Positions 1 through 9,252 of a stretch of DNA of 64,000 nt are shown one piece after another (the first letter of the stretch is position 1; every line of letters begins with the position of its first letter). A model generated the notes under the pieces. That model had not been told where the DNA came from, ran no database searches, and was given only the letters and a program-made list of their open reading frames with translations. The position numbers and the translations under genes are program-made. The DNA is from Bicyclus anynana (taxonomy: Eukaryota > Arthropoda > Insecta > Lepidoptera > Nymphalidae): positions 7,217,224 to 7,281,223 of the forward strand of contig NC_069109.1 in assembly GCF_947172395.1 (NCBI RefSeq), written 5' to 3'.

Positions 1-440
1 TTACCTTTCTTACATTAAATGTGACATTTTTTAATAAATGAACTATAAACATAAACGCACAAATAACAAAGATATTAGTAATTTAGTTTGTACGCACATA
101 CAAATCTAACGATCATTACATTGCCTACGTCGTCATTAGTTCGTGCCATTTTGTATGGGGCGTTTTTCAGGGATCCGCGGCAGCGCCGCAAATCGGACCC
201 TTTAAACCCCTGTAGCTCCGAAAGTAATGATCGCAGATACCCTGTTACTTTTACAAAATTGCTTTACTATTAGCATACTCTTAATTTATATACAATTTAA
301 AAAACTGTCATCATCCCTTTATTCCATGCTACACGAAATTAATATTATTTATATTAAATTTGATACGAGTCAACTATCCTATTCAAAGTTTGCTATTCAC
401 TGCTTATAATGAACTAAACGCCTGGTTCTATTCAACAACA
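1..440. other. intron-side sequence left of the promoter, no exon recognised
   Basis: AT-rich sequence that would be the first intron of the minus-strand gene starting at 485. A GC-rich block at about 145-235 (gtatggggcgtttttcaggg and following) looks like a piece of a dispersed repeat, but no second copy in this window confirms it. I see no second exon. Confidence 0.3.
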
Positions 441-453
441 AGTGGTCACTCAC

Positions 454-485
454 CATGTTGGGAGGTTGTGTATAGATCACTGACT
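454..485 (-). other. predicted first exon (5'UTR + ATG), gene continues left of window
   Basis: Read on the minus strand, transcription would start at the A of TCAGT (485). A 29 nt leader follows, then ATG at 456-454, immediately followed by the donor GTGAGTGA at 453. The coding part of this exon would be just the start codon (phase 0). A minimal first exon with almost no coding sequence behind a strong TATA/Inr promoter is common in insect genes for secreted and cuticular proteins (known pattern). The product itself cannot be told from here. The second exon is not visible in the remaining 450 bases. Confidence 0.45.
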
Positions 486-514
486 GACGTTGGTGCGCGC
501 CGAGCGTATATATA
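479..514 (-). promoter_or_regulatory. TATA box + arthropod initiator core promoter
   Basis: On the minus strand TATATATA occupies 514-507 and the initiator TCAGT occupies 487-483 (a second overlapping TCAGT lies at 483-479). The first T of the TATA box is 29 bases upstream of the initiator A, the canonical spacing. A GC-rich CGCTCGGCGCGC segment lies between them. The match of TATA, spacing, Inr, short leader, ATG and splice donor in a row makes chance unlikely. Confidence 0.6.
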
Positions 515-550
515 GGCTGCGCGCGCGCCCCTGATCGCAGCCGCGCTCTC

Positions 551-1540
551 CGCGGAAAGGTCGTGGGTTGCCTTCCCCGGCGACACCGGGGGAGTTACAT
601 TACAACTATTTATTTTGACGACATTATAATAGAAAAACATTCGTCAATTATCGTATGATTTACGCCGCGTTGGGTGAACAAGTTTATGATCAAGAACCCC
701 GTGTGAGTTTTAAACGCGCGCGGTCGTAGATAGCTTTCCCCGTTGAGACCTGGGAGCTTAAATTCTAACAACTTATTTGACAACATTGTCTTAGAAAAAG
801 TTTGAGTAAAATATGCGTGAACAAGTGTATGATTAAGAACCTCATGTATATTTCAAACTCGCTCTCCGTGTAAAGGTCATGGGTTGCCTTCCCCGGCGAC
901 ACCGGGGGAGTTAGATTCCAACGACTTATTTGACGACATTATGATAGAAAAACATTCGTGAATTATCGTCGGATTAACGCCGCGTTGCGTGATCAAGTTT
1001 ATGATCAAGAACCCCGTGGCAGTTTTAAACGCGCGCGGTTATATATTGCGTTCCCTGTTGACGACATTATAATAGAATAATAGAGAAATATTTAAAACAT
1101 TCGTGAGTTATTGTTTCAGTATGATTTACGTCGTGTTGCGTGAACAAGTTTATGATTAAGAACCTCTCTCCGCGCACAAGTCGTGGGTTGCGTTTCCCGG
1201 TGACACCGGGGGAGTTAGATTCTAACGACTTATTTTGACGACATTATAAAAAAAAAAAATTAAAAAATTCGTAAAAAATTATCGTTTCAGTATGATTTAC
1301 GCCGCGTTGCGTAAACAAGATTATGATTAGAGAAGCCTGTGTATGTTTCAAAGGGTCTTCCGCGGGCTGCGTTCCCCGGCGAAACGGGGGGTTTATGTCC
1401 CAATCAATTATTTGACGACATTGTCATAGATAAACAAAAACACACTTGATATATTTTGTCGTTTCAGTTTGGTTTATTATGCGTTGTGCGAACATGTTTA
1501 TGATTAAAAACCCTGCGTGATTTCCAAAAAGCGATCTTCG
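551..1540. repeat. degenerate tandem array, ~160 bp unit, six or more copies
   Basis: The anchor word TTCCCCGG (or close variants) recurs at 573, 736, 889, 1051, 1194 and 1372. Intervals are 143-178 bases. Around it recur TGACGACATTAT, AACAAGTTTATGAT(C/T)AAGAACC, ATGATTTACGCCGCGTTGCGTGAAC and CGACACCGGGGGAGTTA. Copies differ by substitutions and indels, so the array is old. It begins about 35 bp upstream of the minus-strand TATA box. It has no open reading frame of note. Confidence 0.8.
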
Positions 1541-1620
1541 TACTAAGACCTAGACCGGTTTATCGACCTCTTAACTTTAGAAGACGCTAAAATCCTTGTT
1601 TGCTGGTACCCTGGTTTGAC

Positions 1621-1654
1621 CTGCGGCACGAGGTCAATTGACCTCGTGCCGCAG
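1621..1654. repeat. perfect 34 bp palindrome
   Basis: The 34 bases from CTGCGGCACGAGGTC to its exact reverse complement are self-complementary with no loop. The core CGAGGTCAATTGACCTCG (1629-1646) and the right flank GCAGCGAACGTGTTAAA also occur in the element at 12566-12721, so this is a decayed member of that family. Confidence 0.85.
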
Positions 1655-2327
1655 CGAACGTGTTAAAAATGTTTTTATTTTATTGTCTAAGAAGCTGGTT
1701 ATGCGTCTAAATGTTCCGCCCGGATAATGAAATGTCCCTTTGGCAACAAGGCAAGAGTGAATAGGCATCTTCTAGGCAAGCGCGTTTCATCTTGGACTTA
1801 AAACTTTGTAGTCAAGACTTAAGCGCAAGTCTATCCAAGATAAAAAAAAACTATAATCGAAAAATAGTATGTTGTTAAAAAATTATACAGACAGACAGCC
1901 TAATTATAGTTTAACAATAAAATTTGTATGCCTCAGTCACTTGTGCAAGAATCACCATAACAAGCCGTCACGCAATCCCATACACTGGTGTTTAGGCAGC
2001 GCACACGTGTGACGTCAAGAGTGTGATATGGACTAGGTTGTTAACTAGGGTATGCATTACACAATACACATACACATTATAATATTATGTTTATACATAC
2101 GCGAGAGAGTGGCTTAAGTAAAAAGAATGTAAATTCCCTTAAGCAAATATTTAACACTAGAGGTTTTCCGCGACTTGGACTTGGTTGCAAGGAAATATCT
2201 TGTAAGATATCAAAGAATTAATTTTAAATTATAATAATAATTAATACCGAACTAAAAAAATTTAAAAATTGAAAATCTCACAACACAAACTTGTTATAGT
2301 TGTCAATTAACACAAATCTATTGTACT
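1655..2327. other. AT-rich intergenic spacer
   Basis: No coding exon, RNA gene or clear repeat boundary seen. Confidence 0.4.
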
Positions 2328-3260
2328 AGTCAGGCCCTTTCACTTGATACCCATACTGAGGGATGAAAAATATGTAATTTGCTATTTTGTCGTGGCGGCC
2401 GTCTTGAATTTGAAATTTATTGTGATAAATTTCAAATCCAATTTGAAATGGATTTGACATTTATGTGATTTGTGATTTATGTGAGTCACACAGCGGGCGA
2501 TAGAACGAGCTATGCTCGAAGTATCTCTGCATGATCGAATCAGAAATGAGGAGATCCGTAGAAGAACCAAAGTCACCGACATAGCTCAACTAGTTGCGAA
2601 GCTGAAGTGGCAATGGGCGGGGCACATAGTTCGAAGAGCCGATGGACGTTGGGGTCCCAAAGTGCTGGAATGGCGACCACGCACTATTAAACGCAGTGTT
2701 GGTCGACCCCCCACCAGGTAGACTGACGACATCAAGTGAGTCGCAGACATTCGCTGGATGCAGGCGGCTCAGGATCGTGATGTTTGAAAGTGCCTACAGA
2801 AGACCTATGTCCTGCAGTGGACTCCATCGGCTAATATGATGATAATGATGAAATTTCAAATCCAAGATGGTGTATTCTGCTAGTCAGGCCCTTTCATTTG
2901 ATACCCATACTGAAGAAGCTAAGAAAAAAATATATCAATAATCCGCCATTTTGTCACGACCGCAATCTTGAACCGATTATCATCAAACATAGCTATTTCA
3001 TGACACAAGACTATTTCATCTTTCAGCCAAAAAGAAAACAAAATTAAAATCGGTTCATCCGTTCGGGAGTTATAACGACACACACAAACATACATATATT
3101 AACCCTTACTAATATTGCATTTCTTGGGAAATATTGAATATTATTTTGAAAGAATTAAAGTAAATTCGTAGATTTTTATAATCAAAAATAGTTAAAAAAA
3201 TATCTCCTTTTATTTCCGCCAGGGTCCCATCAGAAGGGACCATCTCCTTTTTTTGTATAT
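2328..3260. repeat. dispersed repeat present as two partial copies, split by a LINE fragment
   Basis: The phrase CTAGTCAGGCCCTTTCAYTT with GATACCCATACTGA occurs at 2327-2361 and again at 2878-2914, each followed by a related ATTTTGTC(G/A) segment. The 3105-3255 part (TTGCATTTCTTGGGAAATATTGAATATTATTT, TAAATTCGTAGATTT, TTTATTTCCGCYAGGGT) recurs at about 52537-52655 in an alpha-catenin intron, proving it is a dispersed element. Confidence 0.6.
2503..2842 (+). pseudogene. 3' fragment of an RTE-type LINE reverse transcriptase
   Basis: The plus-strand frame from 2512 to 2721 encodes residues typical of the C-terminal tail of RTE-clade ORF2 (RNEEIRRRT, KLKWQWAGHI, RWGPKVLEWRPRT, GRPPTR). A TAG follows where Trp is normal in the family, and a decayed WTDDIK-like continuation lies beyond. 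A GATGATAATGATGA tail ends the insert, as usual for these elements. 5'-truncated and dead. Confidence 0.75.
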
Positions 3261-3490
3261 TTTATGAGATAATGGTGATAATTAAAGTCTAAAACTTAAA
3301 ATTAAAGTTGCGAGGGCTCCATTTAACCGAAGTATAGTCCAATCTCGTTAGCATTAGTAACAGGGTGGCTGACCCAGTGACCCCATGAGCCGCGAGCGCG
3401 GCAGATGAGTCGATGGGACAATATTGATACATCTTAAATACCTATATGGCAATGGTCAAGGTTAAAGAAATTCATTGTATACAGAGTGCT
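3261..3490. other. intergenic spacer
   Basis: Nothing recognised apart from a short GC-richer stretch at 3390-3415. Confidence 0.3.
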
Positions 3491-3496
3491 CTTTTT

Positions 3497-3690
3497 TTAT
3501 TCTTTACAAGTTAGCCCTTGACCACAATCTCAACTGATGGTAAGTGATGATGCAATTTAAAATTGAAGCGGGCTTGTTAGGAGGGTGAAAATCCACACCC
3601 CTTTCGGTTTCTTCACGACGTCTGACCAGGACGCTTGGCGGTACGTCTTTGCTGGTAGGGTGGTAACTAGCCTTGTTTTAAGGCACTTTT
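3497..3690 (-). mobile_element. SINE family A copy, head truncated
   Basis: Reverse orientation. Contains the family body (TTAGCCCTTGACCACAATCTC, GAAAATCCACACCCCTTTCGG, GGCGGTACGTCTTTG, GGTAGGGTGGTAACTAGCC) but lacks the tRNA-like head. The complete reference copy is at 56741-57070. Confidence 0.75.
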
Positions 3691-3925
3691 TAATTTATTA
3701 ATTTCAAGTGAGCTTTTATGCAAGCATTTTTAAAAGTTAAGTCTATCTCTGTGAAGTTGAGCTTTTTGTTCGAGAAATTCCAAATTCAGACCGGAGTTAG
3801 AGAAGAAGAATACAAGTTCAATACAAATATATCATGTTAGTGATTCTTCGGAAAAGCTTAAATTAATACGATACCGGCTTAGCACCGTCTTCAAACTGAT
3901 CAGCAAGTAGAACATAATAATCATT

Positions 3926-4226
3926 ATCAACCCATGTTCGGCTCACTGCTAAGCACGAGTCGCCTCTCAGAATGAGAGGGGTTAGGCCAATAGTCCACCC
4001 CGCTGGCCCAATGCGGATTGGCAGACTACACACACGCAGAGAATTAAGAAAATTCTCTGGTATGCTGGTTTCCTCACGATGTTTTCCTTTACCGTTTGAA
4101 ACACGTGATATTTAATTTCTTAAAATGCATAAAACTGAAAAGTTGGAGGTGCATGCCCTGGACCGGATTCGTACCTACGCCCTCCGGAATCGGAGGCCGA
4201 GGTCATATTCACTAGGCTATCACGTA
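3926..4226 (-). mobile_element. SINE family B copy (tRNA-like head)
   Basis: Reverse orientation, near full length. It runs from the 3' body (ATCAACCCATGTTCGGCTCACTG) to the tRNA-like head, whose B-box is GGATTCGTACC here (GGTTCGAATCC in better copies). The family recurs throughout the window. Confidence 0.8.
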
Positions 4227-4557
4227 TCCTTATGATAAATCACGTATATTATGATGTTATTTTACATACGTTTTTAGGTTTTGTAGTCGGTTGTATTTTT
4301 GTTATTAAAATTTTGTTAAAAAGATTATATTATTACAAAACGCTTCTTTGGTCCAGTGGTTGACCTGCGACTTCATAAAGTCCTGGGTTCACCAAAAAAT
4401 AAATGATGTGTTTCGAATCCTCCTGTATACAGTGCGCGGGTGATTTATACAGCCGATGGCCCTTTTAGGTGCGGACTTTTTTATGCGCCGGTTGCAGCAT
4501 ACGCTAAGTGATTTGCGACACCTGGCGGGTTTTTGTAACTTTTACTGTATTCATCAC

Positions 4558-4755
4558 TAGCTGACGCCGCGCGGTTTCACCCGCGTGGTTCCCGTTCCCG
4601 TAGGGGTACGGGGATAATATATAGCCTTTAGCCTTCCTCGATAAATGGGCTATCTAACACTGAAAGAATTTTTCAAATCAGACCAGTAGTTCCAGAGATT
4701 AGCGCGTTCAAACAAACAAACAAACTCTTCAGCTTTATAATATTAGTATAGATTG
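4558..4755 (+). mobile_element. family C retroposon copy (GCCGCGCGGTTTCACCC)
   Basis: Starts CTGACGCCGCGCGGTTTCACC, contains GATAAATGGGCTATCTAACAC, and ends TTTATAATATTAGTATAGAT. It lacks its own ORF. Non-autonomous and probably mobilised by a LINE (inference). Confidence 0.75.
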
Positions 4756-4922
4756 TAATATAATAAGCTGATAACATTGAATTATTATAAAAAACAGCTA
4801 AAACACACTCACACAACGTCAGAGTACCGCTTCGTTTCGAACACATATGGAGTCCTTAGTCATGAGTTTGTTCGTGCATTATACTTAATGATTATTACTA
4901 TTCCACCCATAGTTCTAATAGT

Positions 4923-5120
4923 TTCTACGCGGCATCGTACCGAAACGCTAAATTGCTTGTCGATATGCCGATAGGGTTTTTAACACCTATCGGCATCCTG
5001 GCCATGGACGAGACCTTCCATCAGCCAGACCTGTACCAATTAAGAAAACCCAGCCGGGGAACGAACCCAGGACCTTCGTCTTGTAAATCCGCCGCGCATA
5101 CCACTGCGCCACATATATCG
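4923..5120 (-). mobile_element. SINE family A copy, head half
   Basis: Reverse orientation. It includes the tRNA-like head with B-box complement GAACGAACCCAGGACCT and A-box complement CATACCACTGCGCCAC. A second tRNA-like fragment (GATCGAACCCCGGTCATACC) follows at 5205-5245. Confidence 0.65.
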
Positions 5121-5639
5121 TCAAACTCCCCCTCTCCCTCTCCCCAGATGACCCGTCTCAAATGAAAGGTCCACATAAAAAAAAACATCAGTACTCGCTT
5201 CAGGATCGAACCCCGGTCATACCACTGTACCAGCGAGGCGCTCGAGGTCATCAAAACTTTAATTACATTGGAATGAGTTTTTTATTATAATTCAAATACC
5301 AAACAAAAAGAAGATCAACTTGTAAACACTGAACAACATCAATATTAATATTTAACCAATTAAAAATATCCTCTCACCTTGACATAGTAAAAAATGCGTT
5401 TCTTGTCAAACGAATTTGAATTCTATCACTACGGTAATAAAGATGTGAGTTGTGTAGTATTGTTATGCTAATGTTGAGCTTAAAGTTCATGGGTGAATGT
5501 TTTGTTCACAGACTAGTTGGAAACATAGACGAAGCTGTCGGGAATATATTTCTTGGCTTATTTTTATTATTTATTAGCAACACGCCCGCGACATGTTACA
5601 CGTGTAAAACTCATACACTTCATGTTGAAGAACAATCTA

Positions 5640-6037
5640 TACTATCTATACTAATATTATAAATGCAAAAGTCTGTTACCTTTTCACGGCTAAACGGCTC
5701 AAACAATCAAGATGAATTTTGGTATAATGGTAACTGGGACCTTGCAGCAAAACATAAAAATTAAAATATAAAGAGGTTAAAGGTTTTTTTTTTCTCTCTT
5801 TTCTTTGTATGATGTGTATTCTGAATAAACTTTTCTTTCTTTCTTTCTAAATAGGGGTTGAAAGTTTGTATGGAAAGTCCATCATTTTTAGAGTTACATT
5901 TTTGTTCATAAATCATGAAAAAAATACGAAATTTAATGTGATTCAAGAATTTTTAAAATTTAACCACAAAAGTGGTGAAATAGGGGTTTAAAGCTTATAT
6001 TGATTTCCACGCGGATGAAATCGCGGGCGTTTGCTAG
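5640..6037 (-). mobile_element. short non-autonomous repeat ending GCGGGCGTTTGCTAGT
   Basis: Begins CTATACTAATATTATAAATGC and ends CGGATGAAATCGCGGGCGTTTGCTAGT, the terminal phrase shared by copies at about 14165-14462, 19397-19470, 34380-34825, 45360-45600 and 63300-63612. No coding capacity. Confidence 0.6.
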
Positions 6038-6040
6038 TCA

Positions 6041-7955
6041 TTCATGCATCCCACATGAACCCCTTCCCATCCCTTTTACAGTAAGCTTATCTAGCGAATG
6101 TGCCTTGCGAAATGCTTATGCTCTTAGCGATTTTACTTAACTAACTGATATGGATAATTATTTATACCTCGGTTTACGAAAACAAGCCAATTGGCTCTGA
6201 TTTTTATTTTAGCGCTTATCTAAAGTAGCTTTACTATTAAATAGTAAAGTAATTTCATCCAAATACTAAACCACATCTTACAACATCACTAATGTACTAA
6301 CAACACTTAATGTAAATTGACGTTATTAACTTATTTTAAATGAAATATTCATATGTTAAGTACGCTGTTTCGCGTACTGCCACTCGATTTAGTGCATATA
6401 AATCATATAAACTTATATACATAGAAAACTTCACGGTTACGAGCCTTAGTAATCTTTACTCCTCGGTCTTCGCTCCTCGTCCATTTGCCTTCAGGGCTTA
6501 CGATTTCTTTGAACTTTAAAGCTGCGAAGGTGAGTGTTACTTCCGTCTATGTTTCGTCTAGTCTCTGGCACCGAATTTTTTTTATTTTTTCCTCTTCTAA
6601 GATCGCTCTGTCGTACGGATGTACCACAGTAGATATATTACAAGCAGTATAATAACTCAGCCATATTTTTGAAATAAATACCTACAGCCGCGCGCTCCGT
6701 AAACATGTGATAGGGCTGCCTGCCTCAAGCATTTTAATTACATTTGCCAACTTTGTGTTTCCATTTAGTTATGTGATTGTAAATATACTTTTTTTTAAAT
6801 AAACAAATAAAATACTTTGTAAATTGTAGTAAAATAGGAAGTGATCAATAAAATGCGTGTTGTTTTTTGATTGGTAGATTTAAATAAGGCTGATACTAAT
6901 CAATGATCTTGAAGGACCTTCATATATTTATTTTGGTGATGCCATCTATCTATTACCACCACACTAGGTGACCAAATAATAAAAAATCGGTCAAGTGCGT
7001 GTCGGGCCACGCGCAGTGTAGGGTTCCGTAGATTATGTTAGCACTTTAACCCCTTATGTAATGTACAAAAATACCGATAACGATACCCCCACACTATAGA
7101 ATAGACGATAAAAAATTGACCCTGACTTGGCATGTAGGGAAGGAACTACAAAAAACAAATTGAGATTGACCGGGTTCGCTAGTAGTTTAATAAAAAAATC
7201 TGGATTTTTTTATTCAAATACATTAAAGTATGAGCAACACAATAATGTTGTTAAATTCAAACAACTTCTTTACGTAACTTCTTTATTACCTTAAAATACA
7301 GGTATACAAAACATACATGTCATAAGATTTAAATCTATGTATTACATAATAATCAAAGAAAACAACCTAAATGAAGAAGTTAATAAATAATTATTTAATA
7401 ATATTATATTAACGTTTACGTCATTTACCTATTTACACAATTTTATCATTGAAGCATTTATTTATATATATATTTATTAAATTATGCCTTTAGAATACAA
7501 AATATTAATCAAACTTTATAAAAATAATAACTTTTTTCCTAGTCGTCATAATTAAAAAATCCAATACACTGCGTTCGTCACCGCGGCACAGTCGCAACGG
7601 TCTTCACCCCACGATCACCCCACGTACGAGCTGCGTAGGTATAGCTCGCGTTTCGACCTTTAGTATGAAGTCCAACTACTGCTTGTAATATATCTACTGT
7701 GGATGTACTGAGAATAGTGATGTTTGATTCGGAGGGAGATTTATCTCGTTGGTATTTGACGATTTGTAGTCAGAGATTATTCATCGATTATTGCGACAGC
7801 ACTATCAATCAATACATATAAATAAAATTAAAATGTTAGTGCTTTCAAAATATGTAATTGTGTTTTTCAACTGCTTAAAGTTAATAACAATGAATGCTAA
7901 TTTCTGTAAGAGCTGAATCGATTTTAATGGGACTCGTAGGCTCTTAGTTATATTC
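6041..7955. other. intergenic spacer, AT-rich
   Basis: No exon recognised. ACAGTAGATATATTACAAGCAGTA at about 6619-6645 recurs inverted at about 7677-7705, possibly the ends of one degraded element. AAAATCGGTCAAGTGCGTGTCGGGC at 6984-7010 is a phrase of a dispersed repeat, related to an inverted piece at about 12010-12060. Confidence 0.4.
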
Positions 7956-7959
7956 ATTA

Positions 7960-8200
7960 ATTATCAACCCATATTGGGCTCACAGCTGAGCACGAGTCTC
8001 CTCATGATGAGAGGAATTAGGTAAATAGTCCACCACGCCCTAATACGGATTGGCAGACTTAACACACACATTTATTAACCCCTTTGCATGGTAATTTAAG
8101 CCTTACTAACCTCTAATCTGTAAATGTTTTCTGTCCCAAATAAATAAAAATAAAAATAAAAATAAAGAGAGTTGAGAAAATTCTCTGGGTATAAATCGCT
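7960..8200 (-). mobile_element. SINE family B copy interrupted by a second short insertion
   Basis: Family B body in reverse orientation, broken at about 8070 by a ~95 bp insert (ATTAACCCCTTTGCATGG to an (AAATAAA)n tail near 8165). It resumes with GAGTTGAGAAAATTCTCTGGG. This is a nested insertion. Confidence 0.6.
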
Positions 8201-8401
8201 AATCATCTCACACCTAATAATTATTATAATTAACTTGTTCTAAATTAATAAAAATAATTTTGATTAATATATTTCCAGAACGGCTTAACCGATTTGGCTA
8301 ATTCTTTTTTTTATAATATTCCTTGAAGTACGAGGATGGTTTTTAGGGAGAGTTGATTAAAAAAAAAAGTCCAAGAGGTGGGTTTCGAGCAGGGTAGATT
8401 A

Positions 8402-8495
8402 TGGGTAGGGTACGGTAGTGGTGGAGTAAGGGTAGGAAAGGGCTAGGGTAGGGGTAGGAAAGAGGTAGAATAGAGTAAAGGTAGGGGTAGGAAAG
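8402..8495 (+). repeat. (GTAGGG)n-type low-complexity tract in a dispersed element
   Basis: Irregular GGGTAGGGTA-type tract. The same tract, expanded to different lengths, lies inside related elements at 14390-14420, 22880-22932, 31985-32023 and 45375-45550, and as CTACCC at 47571-47945. Translations of these tracts (Pro/Tyr/Thr-rich) are not genes. Confidence 0.8.
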
Positions 8496-8655
8496 AAGTG
8501 CACATAAATTAAAACAAAACTGTGCCGGGTCCGCTTCCAGTTAATATATTTTGAATTTGAAAATAAGTAAGTTAGCAAATTACATGCGTTTTCTACCTTA
8601 ATTTCTAATTTGTTTGTTGGTAAACAGTACACATCGAATATGGCTTTAATATAAG

Positions 8656-8725
8656 CTGCGTCCCCTGGTCTTGCTCGTCTAGTTGGACTTCAACTTGTCC
8701 TTATTGATGTCAGTGAAGAGGTAGC
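8656..8725 (-). pseudogene. relic of an esterase terminal exon
   Basis: On the minus strand this matches the stop-codon end of the last exon of esterase genes 1 and 2: GCGTCCCCTGGTCTTGC, CGTCTAGTTGG and CAACTTGTCC match gene 1, and TTATTGATGTCAGTGAAGAG matches gene 2. An 11 bp deletion after the stop region breaks the frame, and the copy ends at the T-rich tail of the SINE that follows. Evidence that a sixth esterase gene, or a partial copy, once stood left of gene 1. Confidence 0.75.
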
Positions 8726-8734
8726 CTATTTTTT

Positions 8735-9058
8735 TTTTTAATTCTGTACAATTTAGCCCTTGACTACAATCTCACCTGATGGTAAGTGATAACGCAGTCT
8801 AAGATGGAAGCGGGCTTACTTGTTAGGAGGATGAAAATCCACACCCCTTTCGGTTTCTACACGGCATCGTACCGGAACGCTAAATCGCTTGGCGGTACGT
8901 CTTTGTCGGTAGGGTGGTAACTAGCCACGGTCGAAGCCTTCCACCAGCCAGACCTGGACAAATTAAGAAAATCTCAGTCTGCCCAGCCGGGAATCGAACC
9001 CAGGACCTCCGTCTTGTAAATCCACCGCGCATACCACTGCGCCACGGTAGCCGTCTTT
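8735..9058 (-). mobile_element. SINE family A, full-length copy
   Basis: Reverse orientation, from the poly-T side at 8729 to the tRNA-like head (GGGAATCGAACCCAGGACCTCC, CATACCACTGCGCCACGG). It lies directly against the exon relic. Confidence 0.85.
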
Positions 9059-9169
9059 GTTTTGTTGACAAATTAAAAAGTTAGATTGTGTTTCAAAACC
9101 GTGTAAATAAATAATTAAAAGCACTTGGGAATGTATAATTGTTTTATAATTACAGACAAACACTTCAAT

Positions 9170-9175
9170 TTTATT
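9170..9175 (-). terminator. polyadenylation signal of esterase gene 1
   Basis: AATAAA on the minus strand about 80 bases after the stop codon. The surrounding 3'UTR (ACACTTCAATT, ATTTACAATTTATTCCTTCACA) is conserved after gene 2 (21490-21540). Confidence 0.5.
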
Positions 9176-9252
9176 TATTGATTATTAAAAATTTACAATT
9201 TATTCCTTCACACGTACACTCAACTATGTCTCCGTCCCCTGGTCTTGCTCGT

